Below are positions 14,581-20,194 of a stretch of 20,194 nt of DNA, piece after piece. The stretch lies in the IMG/VR virus record IMGVR_UViG_3300001533_001577, positions 1-20,194 of that record, one strand, 5' to 3'. Numbering within the stretch: the first letter of the stretch is position 1; each line of letters opens with the position of its first letter. The DNA is from a virus. Under the pieces are notes generated by a model. The model was given only the letters and a program-made list of their open reading frames with translations, made no database searches and was not told the DNA's origin. Both the position numbers and the translations under genes were made by a program.

Positions 14581-15528
14581 TCAACTTTCTGCTAGTTTTT
14601 GAAAATATGAAAGTGGATCGTCTTCATCATCACCACTAGAATCATAACTTGATTCAGAAACAGATTTACTACGACGATAAGAATCTTCAAGTTCTTCCAT
14701 CACATTAGTTTCAACAGACTTTGATTGCTCCTGTGAAGCATAAGAATCATATTCAGTCTCTTCTTCTACTGGAGTCATTTTAGGAGTTCCTTTCTTACCA
14801 AGAACATAATCAAGACGTTTTTGAAGTTCTTCATAAGACTTAAATTGATCTGTAGCAGTAATTGCAGATAAAGAATATTCTTTCTTCCAAAGTGCTTCTA
14901 GAGCATCATCATCATCTAGCAATGATGAAGGACGATCAAACTCAGACTTATCATAATTCCAATAACCGTCTTTCTTCACAAGTTTCAATTTGAAATTTGC
15001 ACCCTGCCAAAAATCAAACGGATTGATTGGTTCTTCATCTTCAAATTCTGGTTGCATAACATCCATAATTTTATCAAAGATTTTCTTTCCATACTTATAA
15101 AGAAAAACTTTTCCTTCATTTTGTGGATTTGCTGGATCCCTTACAACATAAATGTTAGAATAAAAGCTCAGTTTGCGCTTTTGCTTACGAACTGTCTCTT
15201 TATCTGATTCATTACCGCTATTCCAAAGTTCACGATTATATTCAGAAACTGGATCTTTTTGACCAATAGTAGTTAGTGAATTCTCAATATACCACCCACC
15301 AGGACCTTGGAATGCGTGAGAATATAGTTTTGCCCAGGGAAGATCTTCTCCTTCTGGAGCAGGAAGAAAACGAATGATTGCAGAACCTACGCCATCTTTA
15401 CCCATTTCTGGTTTCCACAAACGTTCATCTGCACTTAAACCAGTGTTATTCATCTTTTCAACTTCTTTGACTAGTTTAGCAGTCAAATTGCCGATAGAAG
15501 ATTGTTTTTTTAAACTTTCAAAAGACAT
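14581..15528 (-). CDS. 32: gp32 single-stranded DNA-binding protein
   Basis: 315 residues from ATG 15528, preceded by GAGG at a seven-base spacing; T4 gp32 has 301. An upstream in-frame TTG-type extension to 15600 would overlap the promoter and is not used. Conserved blocks are AIIRFLPAPEGEDLPWAKLY, HAFQGPGGWYIENS, SNIYVVRDPANPQNEGKVFL, YKYGKKIFDKI and FDFWQGANFKLKLVKKDGYW. A QFKSYEELQKRL block and an acidic tail (GDDEDDP) used by gp32 to contact partner proteins follow. The protein coats ssDNA in replication, recombination and repair. T4 gp32 holds zinc with one His and three Cys; here the equivalents are His71 and non-Cys residues, and the whole protein has no Cys. It has its own promoter and terminator, while still lying downstream of gp59 and the DUF1825-like gene. 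Confidence 0.93.
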   Translation of the reverse strand: MSFESLKKQSSIGNLTAKLVKEVEKMNNTGLSADERLWKPEMGKDGVGSAIIRFLPAPEGEDLPWAKLYSHAFQGPGGWYIENSLTTIGQKDPVSEYNRELWNSGNESDKETVRKQKRKLSFYSNIYVVRDPANPQNEGKVFLYKYGKKIFDKIMDVMQPEFEDEEPINPFDFWQGANFKLKLVKKDGYWNYDKSEFDRPSSLLDDDDALEALWKKEYSLSAITATDQFKSYEELQKRLDYVLGKKGTPKMTPVEEETEYDSYASQEQSKSVETNVMEELEDSYRRSKSVSESSYDSSGDDEDDPLSYFQKLAES

Positions 15529-15571
15529 TTTTACCTCGGATTGAATTGGATTTGGCCTTTGAGACGACTTT

Positions 15572-15600
15572 ATCTTAGCAGAAGTAAGAATGGTTGTCAA
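15572..15600 (-). promoter_or_regulatory. Sigma70-type promoter for gp32
   Basis: The minus strand reads TTGACA (15600-15595), a 17-base spacer and TAAGAT (15577-15572), with TGC just before the -10 hexamer giving an extended -10 look. This is an exact -35 and a one-mismatch -10 at ideal spacing. The -35 contains the TGA stop codon of the upstream DUF1825-like gene. A start near 15565 would give a leader of about 37 bases ending in GAGGTAAAA before the gp32 ATG. It is expected to be read by host RNA polymerase early in infection. Confidence 0.82.
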
Positions 15601-15929
15601 GCCAATTCAAGTTGAATTTTCATATTTTGAATTACAGTTGATATATTATTAAAAACAAGATTCATATCCATACCTTCAGGCATTCCCATCATTACTGCGG
15701 AACTTTCAATATGAGATTTTACATCTTGTGCTTCAGGATCATCAGATAGACTTAATCGTGTATATAAAACTTTTTGCATATTTAAAAGTTCTTCTAACAT
15801 TTCAATATGCTTTAGTTTATCACTTTTACACATTTTATGAAATTCAAAGACATTATTATATACAATTTCTTGTAGTTTTTTAATTTCTTCTAATTCTTCT
15901 TGAACTAAATCAGAACTAAAAAATCCCAT
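15597..15929 (-). CDS. DUF1825-like small protein
   Basis: 110 residues from ATG 15929, four bases after the gp59 stop; a TTG four codons upstream would overlap gp59 and is less likely. It begins MGFFSSDLVQEELEEIKKLQ, then YNNVFEFHKM, DKLKHIEMLEELLNMQKVLY and TRLSLSDDPEAQDVKSHIES. The MGFFDSEIVQEEA-type start and LM...R.Y.RL.LS.D..A pattern match the DUF1825 family, which is typical of cyanobacteria and their phages. The protein looks all-helical, with no membrane segment or catalytic motif. Its function is unknown. The location between the helicase loader gp59 and gp32 suggests a role in DNA replication or takeover, but that is only context. Confidence 0.75.
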   Translation of the reverse strand: MGFFSSDLVQEELEEIKKLQEIVYNNVFEFHKMCKSDKLKHIEMLEELLNMQKVLYTRLSLSDDPEAQDVKSHIESSAVMMGMPEGMDMNLVFNNISTVIQNMKIQLELA

Positions 15930-15933
15930 AATA

Positions 15934-16533
15934 TTACCCAATTACCAAATCTTTTAAAATTTTTTTGTATTTAAATACATCTATATTTAGGAGAGGAGAA
16001 TATTTTTGAATTTTCATTGATACAGAACTCCATATAGGATCATTTAACTTCTTATCAAAATCATTTTTAAATCCTAAAATTTTATCAAGAATTACAAGTG
16101 TTTCCAATGAAATATTGCTCTTCAAAAATTCTTTTAAAATTAAGGGATGTTTTGATCCAGTAATTAAAAACATCTTATTAAAATCTTGAGAAGAAAATAC
16201 ATTTTCAATATCACTCTTAAAATGATATGATAATGATTGGATTTTTTTCATCCAATTCATATAAGTATCATTTCCAGATTTAATAATCTCACCAATCCAT
16301 AAAGATTGAGGATCTTCCGCAGAAGAAAAATTAGCAACAAAAAAATCTACAATTTCTTTATCCTTTTTTTGACGAGATAATTTTTCAAACCAAAAACGAT
16401 CTTTACGAGAATAGAAACTTTTTTCACCTGCTTTTACTTTTCCATTATACTTCAAATAATCATAATCAAGTCTAGTAAAATGATTTTTAAGTGAAATATA
16501 AGTTTTATAAGTTTCAATTGGAGTCACTTTCAT
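15934..16533 (-). CDS. 59: gp59 loader of the gp41 replicative helicase
   Basis: 199 residues from ATG 16533; T4 gp59 has 217. A TTG start at 16566 is possible but would increase the overlap with the oxygenase gene from 20 to 53 bases. Motifs in T4 gp59 order: TPIETYKTYISLKNHF, DYDYLKYNGKVK (YDVIKYNW in T4), RKDRFWFEKLSRQKK (RRDKYFFQKLSEK), DFFVANFSS, LWIGEI (AWIGDI), ISLETLVILDKIL (ISFETFILLDSFL) and PIWSSVSMKIQKYSPLLNID. It binds fork DNA and gp32 and loads the helicase. The genes for gp59 and gp32 are next to each other in T4; here a DUF1825-like gene lies between. Confidence 0.9.
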   Translation of the reverse strand: MKVTPIETYKTYISLKNHFTRLDYDYLKYNGKVKAGEKSFYSRKDRFWFEKLSRQKKDKEIVDFFVANFSSAEDPQSLWIGEIIKSGNDTYMNWMKKIQSLSYHFKSDIENVFSSQDFNKMFLITGSKHPLILKEFLKSNISLETLVILDKILGFKNDFDKKLNDPIWSSVSMKIQKYSPLLNIDVFKYKKILKDLVIG

Positions 16534-17173
16534 CTTCTGGGTAAAATCCTGCGTAATTTTTATCAAAGGTAAAAAAGTTTGAAATTGTATATCTACATCC
16601 TTCTCTGACTTGTGATACTCCGTGAGTGTATTTAAGTCCTGCTGGATGAAGTGATACTAATCCTTTTTCTGGAGTAACTTCTAAATTCAAATTTGGGTAA
16701 TATAATTTACCACCTATAAAATTAGAATTTAAAAAAATTACACCTCCAAAATCTCTCCAAGAAGAAGAATTTGGACTTACTCCATCTTGTTCAATATTAT
16801 CAGCATGAGGAGTCAATAAATCACCTTCTCTCCATCTAACAATTTGTGGAAGTTCAGCATATAAGTATCTTGATTCTTGAGGTAAGTTTATTTGAATAAA
16901 CTTTCTCATTCCTAAAGATGCTTTTTTTAAAATGTATTTAATTTCTTTTGGAATTCTTTCATCAGAATAATGAATACATTTACCATTCCAATATCCAATA
17001 CTACTAGTGTGCTCATCAAACATACTTTCTTGATATTTTATCCACTTCATTAATAAGTTAATTGAATGTTCTGTGAGAAAATTATTTTCCACAATAGGAA
17101 AAATGTCTCCATATGTAGTATCATTAAGTTTCTCGTGCTTTTCAATTAACGGTATTTCATCGTGAAAGTTCAC
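16514..17173 (-). CDS. 2OG-Fe(II) oxygenase (prolyl 4-hydroxylase-like)
   Basis: 219 residues with a GTG start at 17173, two bases after the gp33 stop; no ATG occurs before residue 42. The double-stranded beta-helix motifs are complete: His123-x-Asp125 (TPHADN), distal His184 (YTHGVSQV) and Arg194 for 2-oxoglutarate (CRYTISNFF), at the usual ten-residue spacing. The WRDFGGVIFLNSNFIGGKLY and LVSLHPAGLKYTHG segments fit the P4H-type family common in marine T4-like phages. The enzyme should couple 2-oxoglutarate decarboxylation to hydroxylation of an unknown protein, nucleic acid or small-molecule substrate. It is inserted between gp33 and gp59 and overlaps gp59 by 20 bases, so it should be expressed with the replication genes. 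Confidence 0.88.
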   Translation of the reverse strand: MNFHDEIPLIEKHEKLNDTTYGDIFPIVENNFLTEHSINLLMKWIKYQESMFDEHTSSIGYWNGKCIHYSDERIPKEIKYILKKASLGMRKFIQINLPQESRYLYAELPQIVRWREGDLLTPHADNIEQDGVSPNSSSWRDFGGVIFLNSNFIGGKLYYPNLNLEVTPEKGLVSLHPAGLKYTHGVSQVREGCRYTISNFFTFDKNYAGFYPEDESDSN

Positions 17174-17175
17174 AG

Positions 17176-17451
17176 TTATAAAGGCAATTTTGCTCTAGAA
17201 GTTTTTTTCAGGAAATTAAGTTCAATTGCATTCCATTTAATTTTTTCTTTGAGTGGTTTTGAAATAAGTTTTGGAACTTTTTCAAGTTCAATTTCATTTT
17301 GCTCACAAAAAAAGACAATCGCAGTGATATAATCCATATCCTGATTATCTTTAACTAATGTTTCAATTTCTTGTGCAAATTTTTCCGCACACATAAATTT
17401 TTTTTCAAATTCAACTTGTAGTTGATTTGTTATATTATTTTGAAGTTTCAT
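17176..17451 (-). CDS. 33: gp33 late promoter transcription accessory protein
   Basis: 91 residues, against 112 in T4 gp33. The conserved region is MDYITAIVFFCEQNEIELEK followed by VPKLISKPLKEKIKWNAIEL. It corresponds to the T4 SYLEATTAFLEENSIPETQF / KFIPSGIIEKIQSEAIDENL region that binds the RNA polymerase flap. gp33 bridges RNA polymerase, gp55 and the sliding clamp to activate late promoters such as the three TATAAATA sites in this window. The T4 protein ends in a hydrophobic-acidic clamp-binding peptide (LDFLL); here the end is basic, SRAKLPL. The gene starts inside the exonuclease gene (17-base overlap), and the oxygenase follows after two bases. Confidence 0.8.
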   Translation of the reverse strand: MKLQNNITNQLQVEFEKKFMCAEKFAQEIETLVKDNQDMDYITAIVFFCEQNEIELEKVPKLISKPLKEKIKWNAIELNFLKKTSRAKLPL

Positions 17452-18121
17452 AAATCTCCAGTTTATCTTCTACAAATTTTTGAATGTATTGTACTAATAG
17501 TTCTAGATATTTCTTCTTATCATACTCTTCATATACTACACATTCACCAGTTTCGCAAGCCATTAAAATTACTAACTTCTTAACAATTGTACCAGTAAGT
17601 TCATAATACATTGCGGCATATGCTGCTGCCTGAACAAAATAATGTTCAATCCACTCTTTTGGTTTTGGTTTCTTTGAAGTCTTAAAATCAATGACTGCAA
17701 GTTCTCCGTTATACTCTGAAATACAATCTACAGTTCCTGCAATACCAAGTTTTTTACTGTATAATGCACCTTCTAAACAATGAATATTATCAATTTTATT
17801 CAGTTCAGGTTTTGCAATTTTAAATAAGAAATCTGATAATGGTTGAACTGTTGGGAGTTCTGGAATATTGTAAAGATAATTTTCAACTAAAGAGTGCATA
17901 TCAGTTCCCCGACTTGTTGCTGCTTTAGTGATCTTATTTGCAGTATCTTCCCCGACCCTTTTTCTCCAGTTTACAAATATCTCTTTATTGAAATGACTTG
18001 TTACAGAAGTAATGGAGACCAGTTTTATAAGGTCTCCATTATCAGGCACAGAATAATACCTAACTCCATCTATAGTAGTTCTTTCAAGACGAGGAAGAGA
18101 AACATCAATATGATTAAACAT
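17435..18121 (-). CDS. PD-(D/E)XK exonuclease (RecB/MGME1-like)
   Basis: 228 residues. The nuclease core is clear: His76 in DMHSLVENYL, Glu118 region (HCLEGALYS), GIAGTVDC with Asp132, VIDFKTSK with Asp145 and Lys147, and Gln164 in VQAAAYAAMYY. This is the RecB-type layout (H, E, GxxD, DxK with x = Phe, QxxxY). The family in cyanophages resembles the mitochondrial maintenance exonuclease MGME1 and is expected to degrade DNA ends with Mg2+. It may supply ssDNA for recombination, degrade host DNA or process replication intermediates; the exact substrate cannot be told. The start codon shares one base with the PhoH stop (TAATG), and gp33 begins inside its 3' end. Confidence 0.85.
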   Translation of the reverse strand: MFNHIDVSLPRLERTTIDGVRYYSVPDNGDLIKLVSITSVTSHFNKEIFVNWRKRVGEDTANKITKAATSRGTDMHSLVENYLYNIPELPTVQPLSDFLFKIAKPELNKIDNIHCLEGALYSKKLGIAGTVDCISEYNGELAVIDFKTSKKPKPKEWIEHYFVQAAAYAAMYYELTGTIVKKLVILMACETGECVVYEEYDKKKYLELLVQYIQKFVEDKLEIYETSK

Positions 18122-19953
18122 TAATTAAATCCAAGTTCATTTTTTGCGACAAGGTACTCTTTACAAATTCCAGAACGGACAATATCTTCAATACCAAACT
18201 CAATTATATCAAAAGAAGGCATTTGACGCAAGATTTTCATAAAATCTACAATACCATTCCTTTCATTTGTTCTTATTAAATCACTTTGTGTTGCATCACC
18301 ACAAAACATAATTTTAGAATTTTCACCAACACGAGTAATAATAGAATCTAATTCGTGAAAATTTAAATTAGAAAATTCATCTACAATAATAATACAATTA
18401 TCTAAAGTTGTTCCACGAATAAATGAAGTACTCCAAAAACTAATCGTTTCTTGTTGTTTCAAATTACCATACAACATTTCAAAGTCTGCATCACTAGGCA
18501 TTTGAAACATATACTTTACCATATTCTTATATGGAATTTGATAAAGTGAAGATTTGTCTTCGTGAGATCCAGGAAGAAATCCAATTTCTCTTGTTGGAAC
18601 TAGAGATCTTACAAGATAAATTTTTTCATAAGGAGTATATTCATTCAATACTTCTTTTAAAGCATTATACAATGTAACAAAAGTATTATGTGTAATGATA
18701 TAATCATCAGTAATATAAAGATGTTTTTCATCTTCAATCATAATACACTGTGCTTCTTCCTCTCCAACATAATTTACTTCTTTAATCTTCCTTCTATATT
18801 GAAGTTTATCGTAAGTTTCTCTACATAAATCTTTTTTTCTTTGTAAAGTAAATAGTTCTTTTGGGTTTCTTACAGTAATAAAAACATTATAAGATCTTCT
18901 ACCATTCTTTTTGATTCCATCATAAGTATATGATGGAATTCTAGATGTGATATTACAAATACCACCAAGAGACCAAATAATTTCTTGAACTTGCTTTGCT
19001 AAAACTTGACTTGTTGTTGAAAAAGATACTGTACCATTTCTACGATCAACAGTTCCATCCGTATCCATTAATCCTCTTATAAGGCTTAATTTTTGTTCAG
19101 TACCAGAGTTAATATAAATTGATGGAATAAACTTTTCGTAGGATTTTTTTCCTTGAACACCCAAATCCTTTAATATATTTGTCAGTGAATTTAATTTAGT
19201 TGTTCTTGATGAATTGTCTATAAAATTATAATCACAATTTTCACCTTTACAGGATTTGATCTTTATATTTTCAGATAATGCATATTTTAATTGTTCTAAT
19301 ATAGTCAAATCCTTAGTTGTAAATTTGGGAGTAGTTGTTGTTAAACATCCATCACCAATCAAACATCCAAGAAGATAAGGATCTAATGGAACTTTAACAT
19401 TTTTTGTTTTGATGGGTTCAATTAAATCAATTGAAATGTTAGTTGTAGATTTTCTAAGTTCTTTTTCTTTTAGAAAATCAATTATATATTGAGTATTAAC
19501 TACTTTTTTATACCCAGCTTTTTTTCTACTCCATCCACTAGGAGAATTAATTTCCCAAAGATGTTCTAAACAGCATCTAGTTTTAGATCCGTCGTGAAAA
19601 ATAATTTCATAAATTTGTTTTTTTCCTTGAGGAAAAATCCCACAAATTTTTGTTTTTTTTCCACTGGGAGTCAGTACATAATCTCCAACGTTAACTTCAC
19701 CAATTGTAGTCCAACCATTTGGGGTCAAAACTTTAGAATATAATGGTTGTGCTTTACCCGTTCCAGCTGCTCCATAAGCAATTAGATTTTTACCATCACT
19801 ATAAGCAGTAAAAAGTTTTTTCTGATTATCTGTTAGAGGTTCTATATCAATTAAGTATTCACTATTAATTGGTTTTTTTCGTTTCATCTGTTTTGCAGTA
19901 AGACCAACTCCGATTGGTTGGTTTTCATTTGTAGTCTTCCTTCTTCTTGCCAT
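18121..19953 (-). CDS. phoH: PhoH-like ATPase precursor interrupted by an intein
   Basis: 610 residues encoded. Without the 356-residue intein (68-423) the product is 254 residues, the usual size of phage PhoH-like proteins. The N-extein ends in the Walker A loop GAAGTGK, and the C-extein resumes with TFVTLYNALKEV, rebuilding GAAGTGKT. The C-extein holds IYLVRSLVPTREIGFLPGS, the Walker B segment CIIIVDEFSN, and FCGDATQSDL, all typical of PhoH. Precise splicing should be required for ATP binding because the insert splits the P-loop. The role of phage PhoH is not settled; it is an RNA/DNA helicase-like ATPase widespread in marine phages and sometimes linked to phosphate stress. The gene follows a small protein after seven bases and overlaps the exonuclease start by one base. 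Confidence 0.93.
   Translation of the reverse strand: MARRRKTTNENQPIGVGLTAKQMKRKKPINSEYLIDIEPLTDNQKKLFTAYSDGKNLIAYGAAGTGKAQPLYSKVLTPNGWTTIGEVNVGDYVLTPSGKKTKICGIFPQGKKQIYEIIFHDGSKTRCCLEHLWEINSPSGWSRKKAGYKKVVNTQYIIDFLKEKELRKSTTNISIDLIEPIKTKNVKVPLDPYLLGCLIGDGCLTTTTPKFTTKDLTILEQLKYALSENIKIKSCKGENCDYNFIDNSSRTTKLNSLTNILKDLGVQGKKSYEKFIPSIYINSGTEQKLSLIRGLMDTDGTVDRRNGTVSFSTTSQVLAKQVQEIIWSLGGICNITSRIPSYTYDGIKKNGRRSYNVFITVRNPKELFTLQRKKDLCRETYDKLQYRRKIKEVNYVGEEEAQCIMIEDEKHLYITDDYIITHNTFVTLYNALKEVLNEYTPYEKIYLVRSLVPTREIGFLPGSHEDKSSLYQIPYKNMVKYMFQMPSDADFEMLYGNLKQQETISFWSTSFIRGTTLDNCIIIVDEFSNLNFHELDSIITRVGENSKIMFCGDATQSDLIRTNERNGIVDFMKILRQMPSFDIIEFGIEDIVRSGICKEYLVAKNELGFN
18685..19752 (-). mobile_element. 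Intein with LAGLIDADG homing endonuclease, class 3 signature
   Basis: 356 codons in frame inside phoH. Intein residue numbers: Ala1 begins AQPLYSKVLTPNGW, block B is RCCLEHLW with His64 and Trp66, block F is AQCIMIEDEKHLYITDD with Cys336, and the C-terminus is IITHN (Thr354, His355, Asn356) followed by Thr as the first C-extein residue. The lack of Cys/Ser at position 1, with Trp at B:12, Cys at F:4 and Thr at G:5, is the signature of class 3 inteins. These start splicing with the block F cysteine. Two LAGLIDADG motifs are present, LLGCLIGDG (127-135, Asp134) and LIRGLMDTDG (224-233, Asp230/Asp232), so the homing endonuclease looks intact. The frame has no stop or frameshift. Confidence 0.93.
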
Positions 19954-19960
19954 CTAAAAC

Positions 19961-20194
19961 TTAAATCTTTTTAACTTTTGAACCAGGTGCTTTACTTGCA
20001 CGATCTAAAACTTCATTCCATCCAGGATGCTTTTTAACTAAAGTATCCCTCCATTCACCAACATTCCCTGCAGAAGCGCATCCTTCAGACCAATCTCTAG
20101 ACCATTCAGAGTTATCTTTATACCATTGAGAGATTTCATAAACACTCATTTCAACTACACGTTTTTCACCAGTTTCTTTATGAATAATTGGATA
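19961..20194 (-). CDS. Small unidentified protein, 5' end outside the window
   Basis: An ATG at 20149 would give 62 residues, but the same frame stays open to the window edge. The upstream codons read YPIIHKETGEKRVVE, a plausible N-terminal beta strand-turn-strand, so the true start is probably beyond base 20194. The visible protein continues with EISQWYKDNSEWSRDW, NVGEWRDTLVKKHPGWNEVL and a basic end, SKVKKI. The pattern of a short beta hairpin followed by a helix and a 'hPgw..vl..a.aPg' end is like small conserved cyanophage proteins near phoH, but I cannot name a function. No catalytic or metal-binding motif is visible. It ends seven bases before the phoH start. Confidence 0.65.
   Translation of the reverse strand, partial: YPIIHKETGEKRVVEMSVYEISQWYKDNSEWSRDWSEGCASAGNVGEWRDTLVKKHPGWNEVLDRASKAPGSKVKKI

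Noticed and set aside
15529-15600. 24-residue N-terminal extension of gp32
   Set aside because: It would span the promoter and the predicted transcript start. The ATG at 15528 has a clear GAGG ribosome-binding site.
16534-16566. TTG-started N-terminal extension of gp59
   Set aside because: It would lengthen the overlap with the oxygenase gene to 53 bases, and the ATG at 16533 already yields the conserved N-terminal region.
1-20194. tRNA genes, CRISPR arrays, insertion sequences and host photosynthesis genes
   Set aside because: I looked for them because cyanophages often carry some of these, but no cloverleaf, regular spaced repeats, transposase or photosystem gene was visible.

Overview
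The window is AT-rich, gene-dense phage DNA from a T4-like contractile-tailed virus, most likely a marine cyanophage of Prochlorococcus or Synechococcus. The evidence is a set of T4 core genes (gp4, gp5, gp26, gp27-like, gp32, gp33, gp48, gp51-like, gp53, gp54, gp59) in cyanophage-style order. Typical cyanophage extras are also present: a PhoH-like ATPase, a 2OG-Fe(II) oxygenase and a DUF1825-like protein, a family otherwise typical of cyanobacteria. No tRNA, rRNA, CRISPR array or insertion sequence was seen. No gene-free stretch exceeds 60 bases.

Left block (1-10460, minus strand): a baseplate hub, spike and tail-interior operon. Read in transcription order it holds gp26, a 59-residue gp51-like protein, two large related tape-measure-like proteins, a gp27-like hub, a gp5-like OB-fold spike base, a separate beta-helical needle, and the start of one more gene cut by the window edge. 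The large proteins carry wall-hydrolase domains: GH24-type in one, tail-lysozyme plus M15 peptidase-like in the other. Junctions are mostly one-base TAATG overlaps. An exact T4-type late promoter (TATAAATA) precedes gp26.

Centre (10497-14580): gp54 on the minus strand diverges from a plus-strand late operon of gp4, an unrecognised 136-residue protein, gp48 and gp53. The two units are served by two identical late promoters arranged as a perfect 16-bp inverted repeat. They point at each other, so the two mRNAs should overlap antisense at their 5' ends.

Right block (14581-20194, minus strand): DNA replication, recombination and late-transcription genes. In transcription order: the end of a small protein, a PhoH-like ATPase interrupted in its Walker A loop by a LAGLIDADG intein, a PD-(D/E)XK exonuclease, gp33, a 2OG-Fe(II) oxygenase, gp59, a DUF1825-like protein and gp32. 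gp32 has its own near-consensus sigma70-type promoter. Its likely intrinsic terminator lies inside the 3' end of the converging gp53 gene.

Most notable are the intein, which carries the Ala1/Trp/Cys/Thr signature of class 3 inteins; the mirror-image late promoters; the redistribution of T4 gp5 functions over several proteins with three hydrolase-like domains; and a GH24-like domain that seems to lack its catalytic glutamate.
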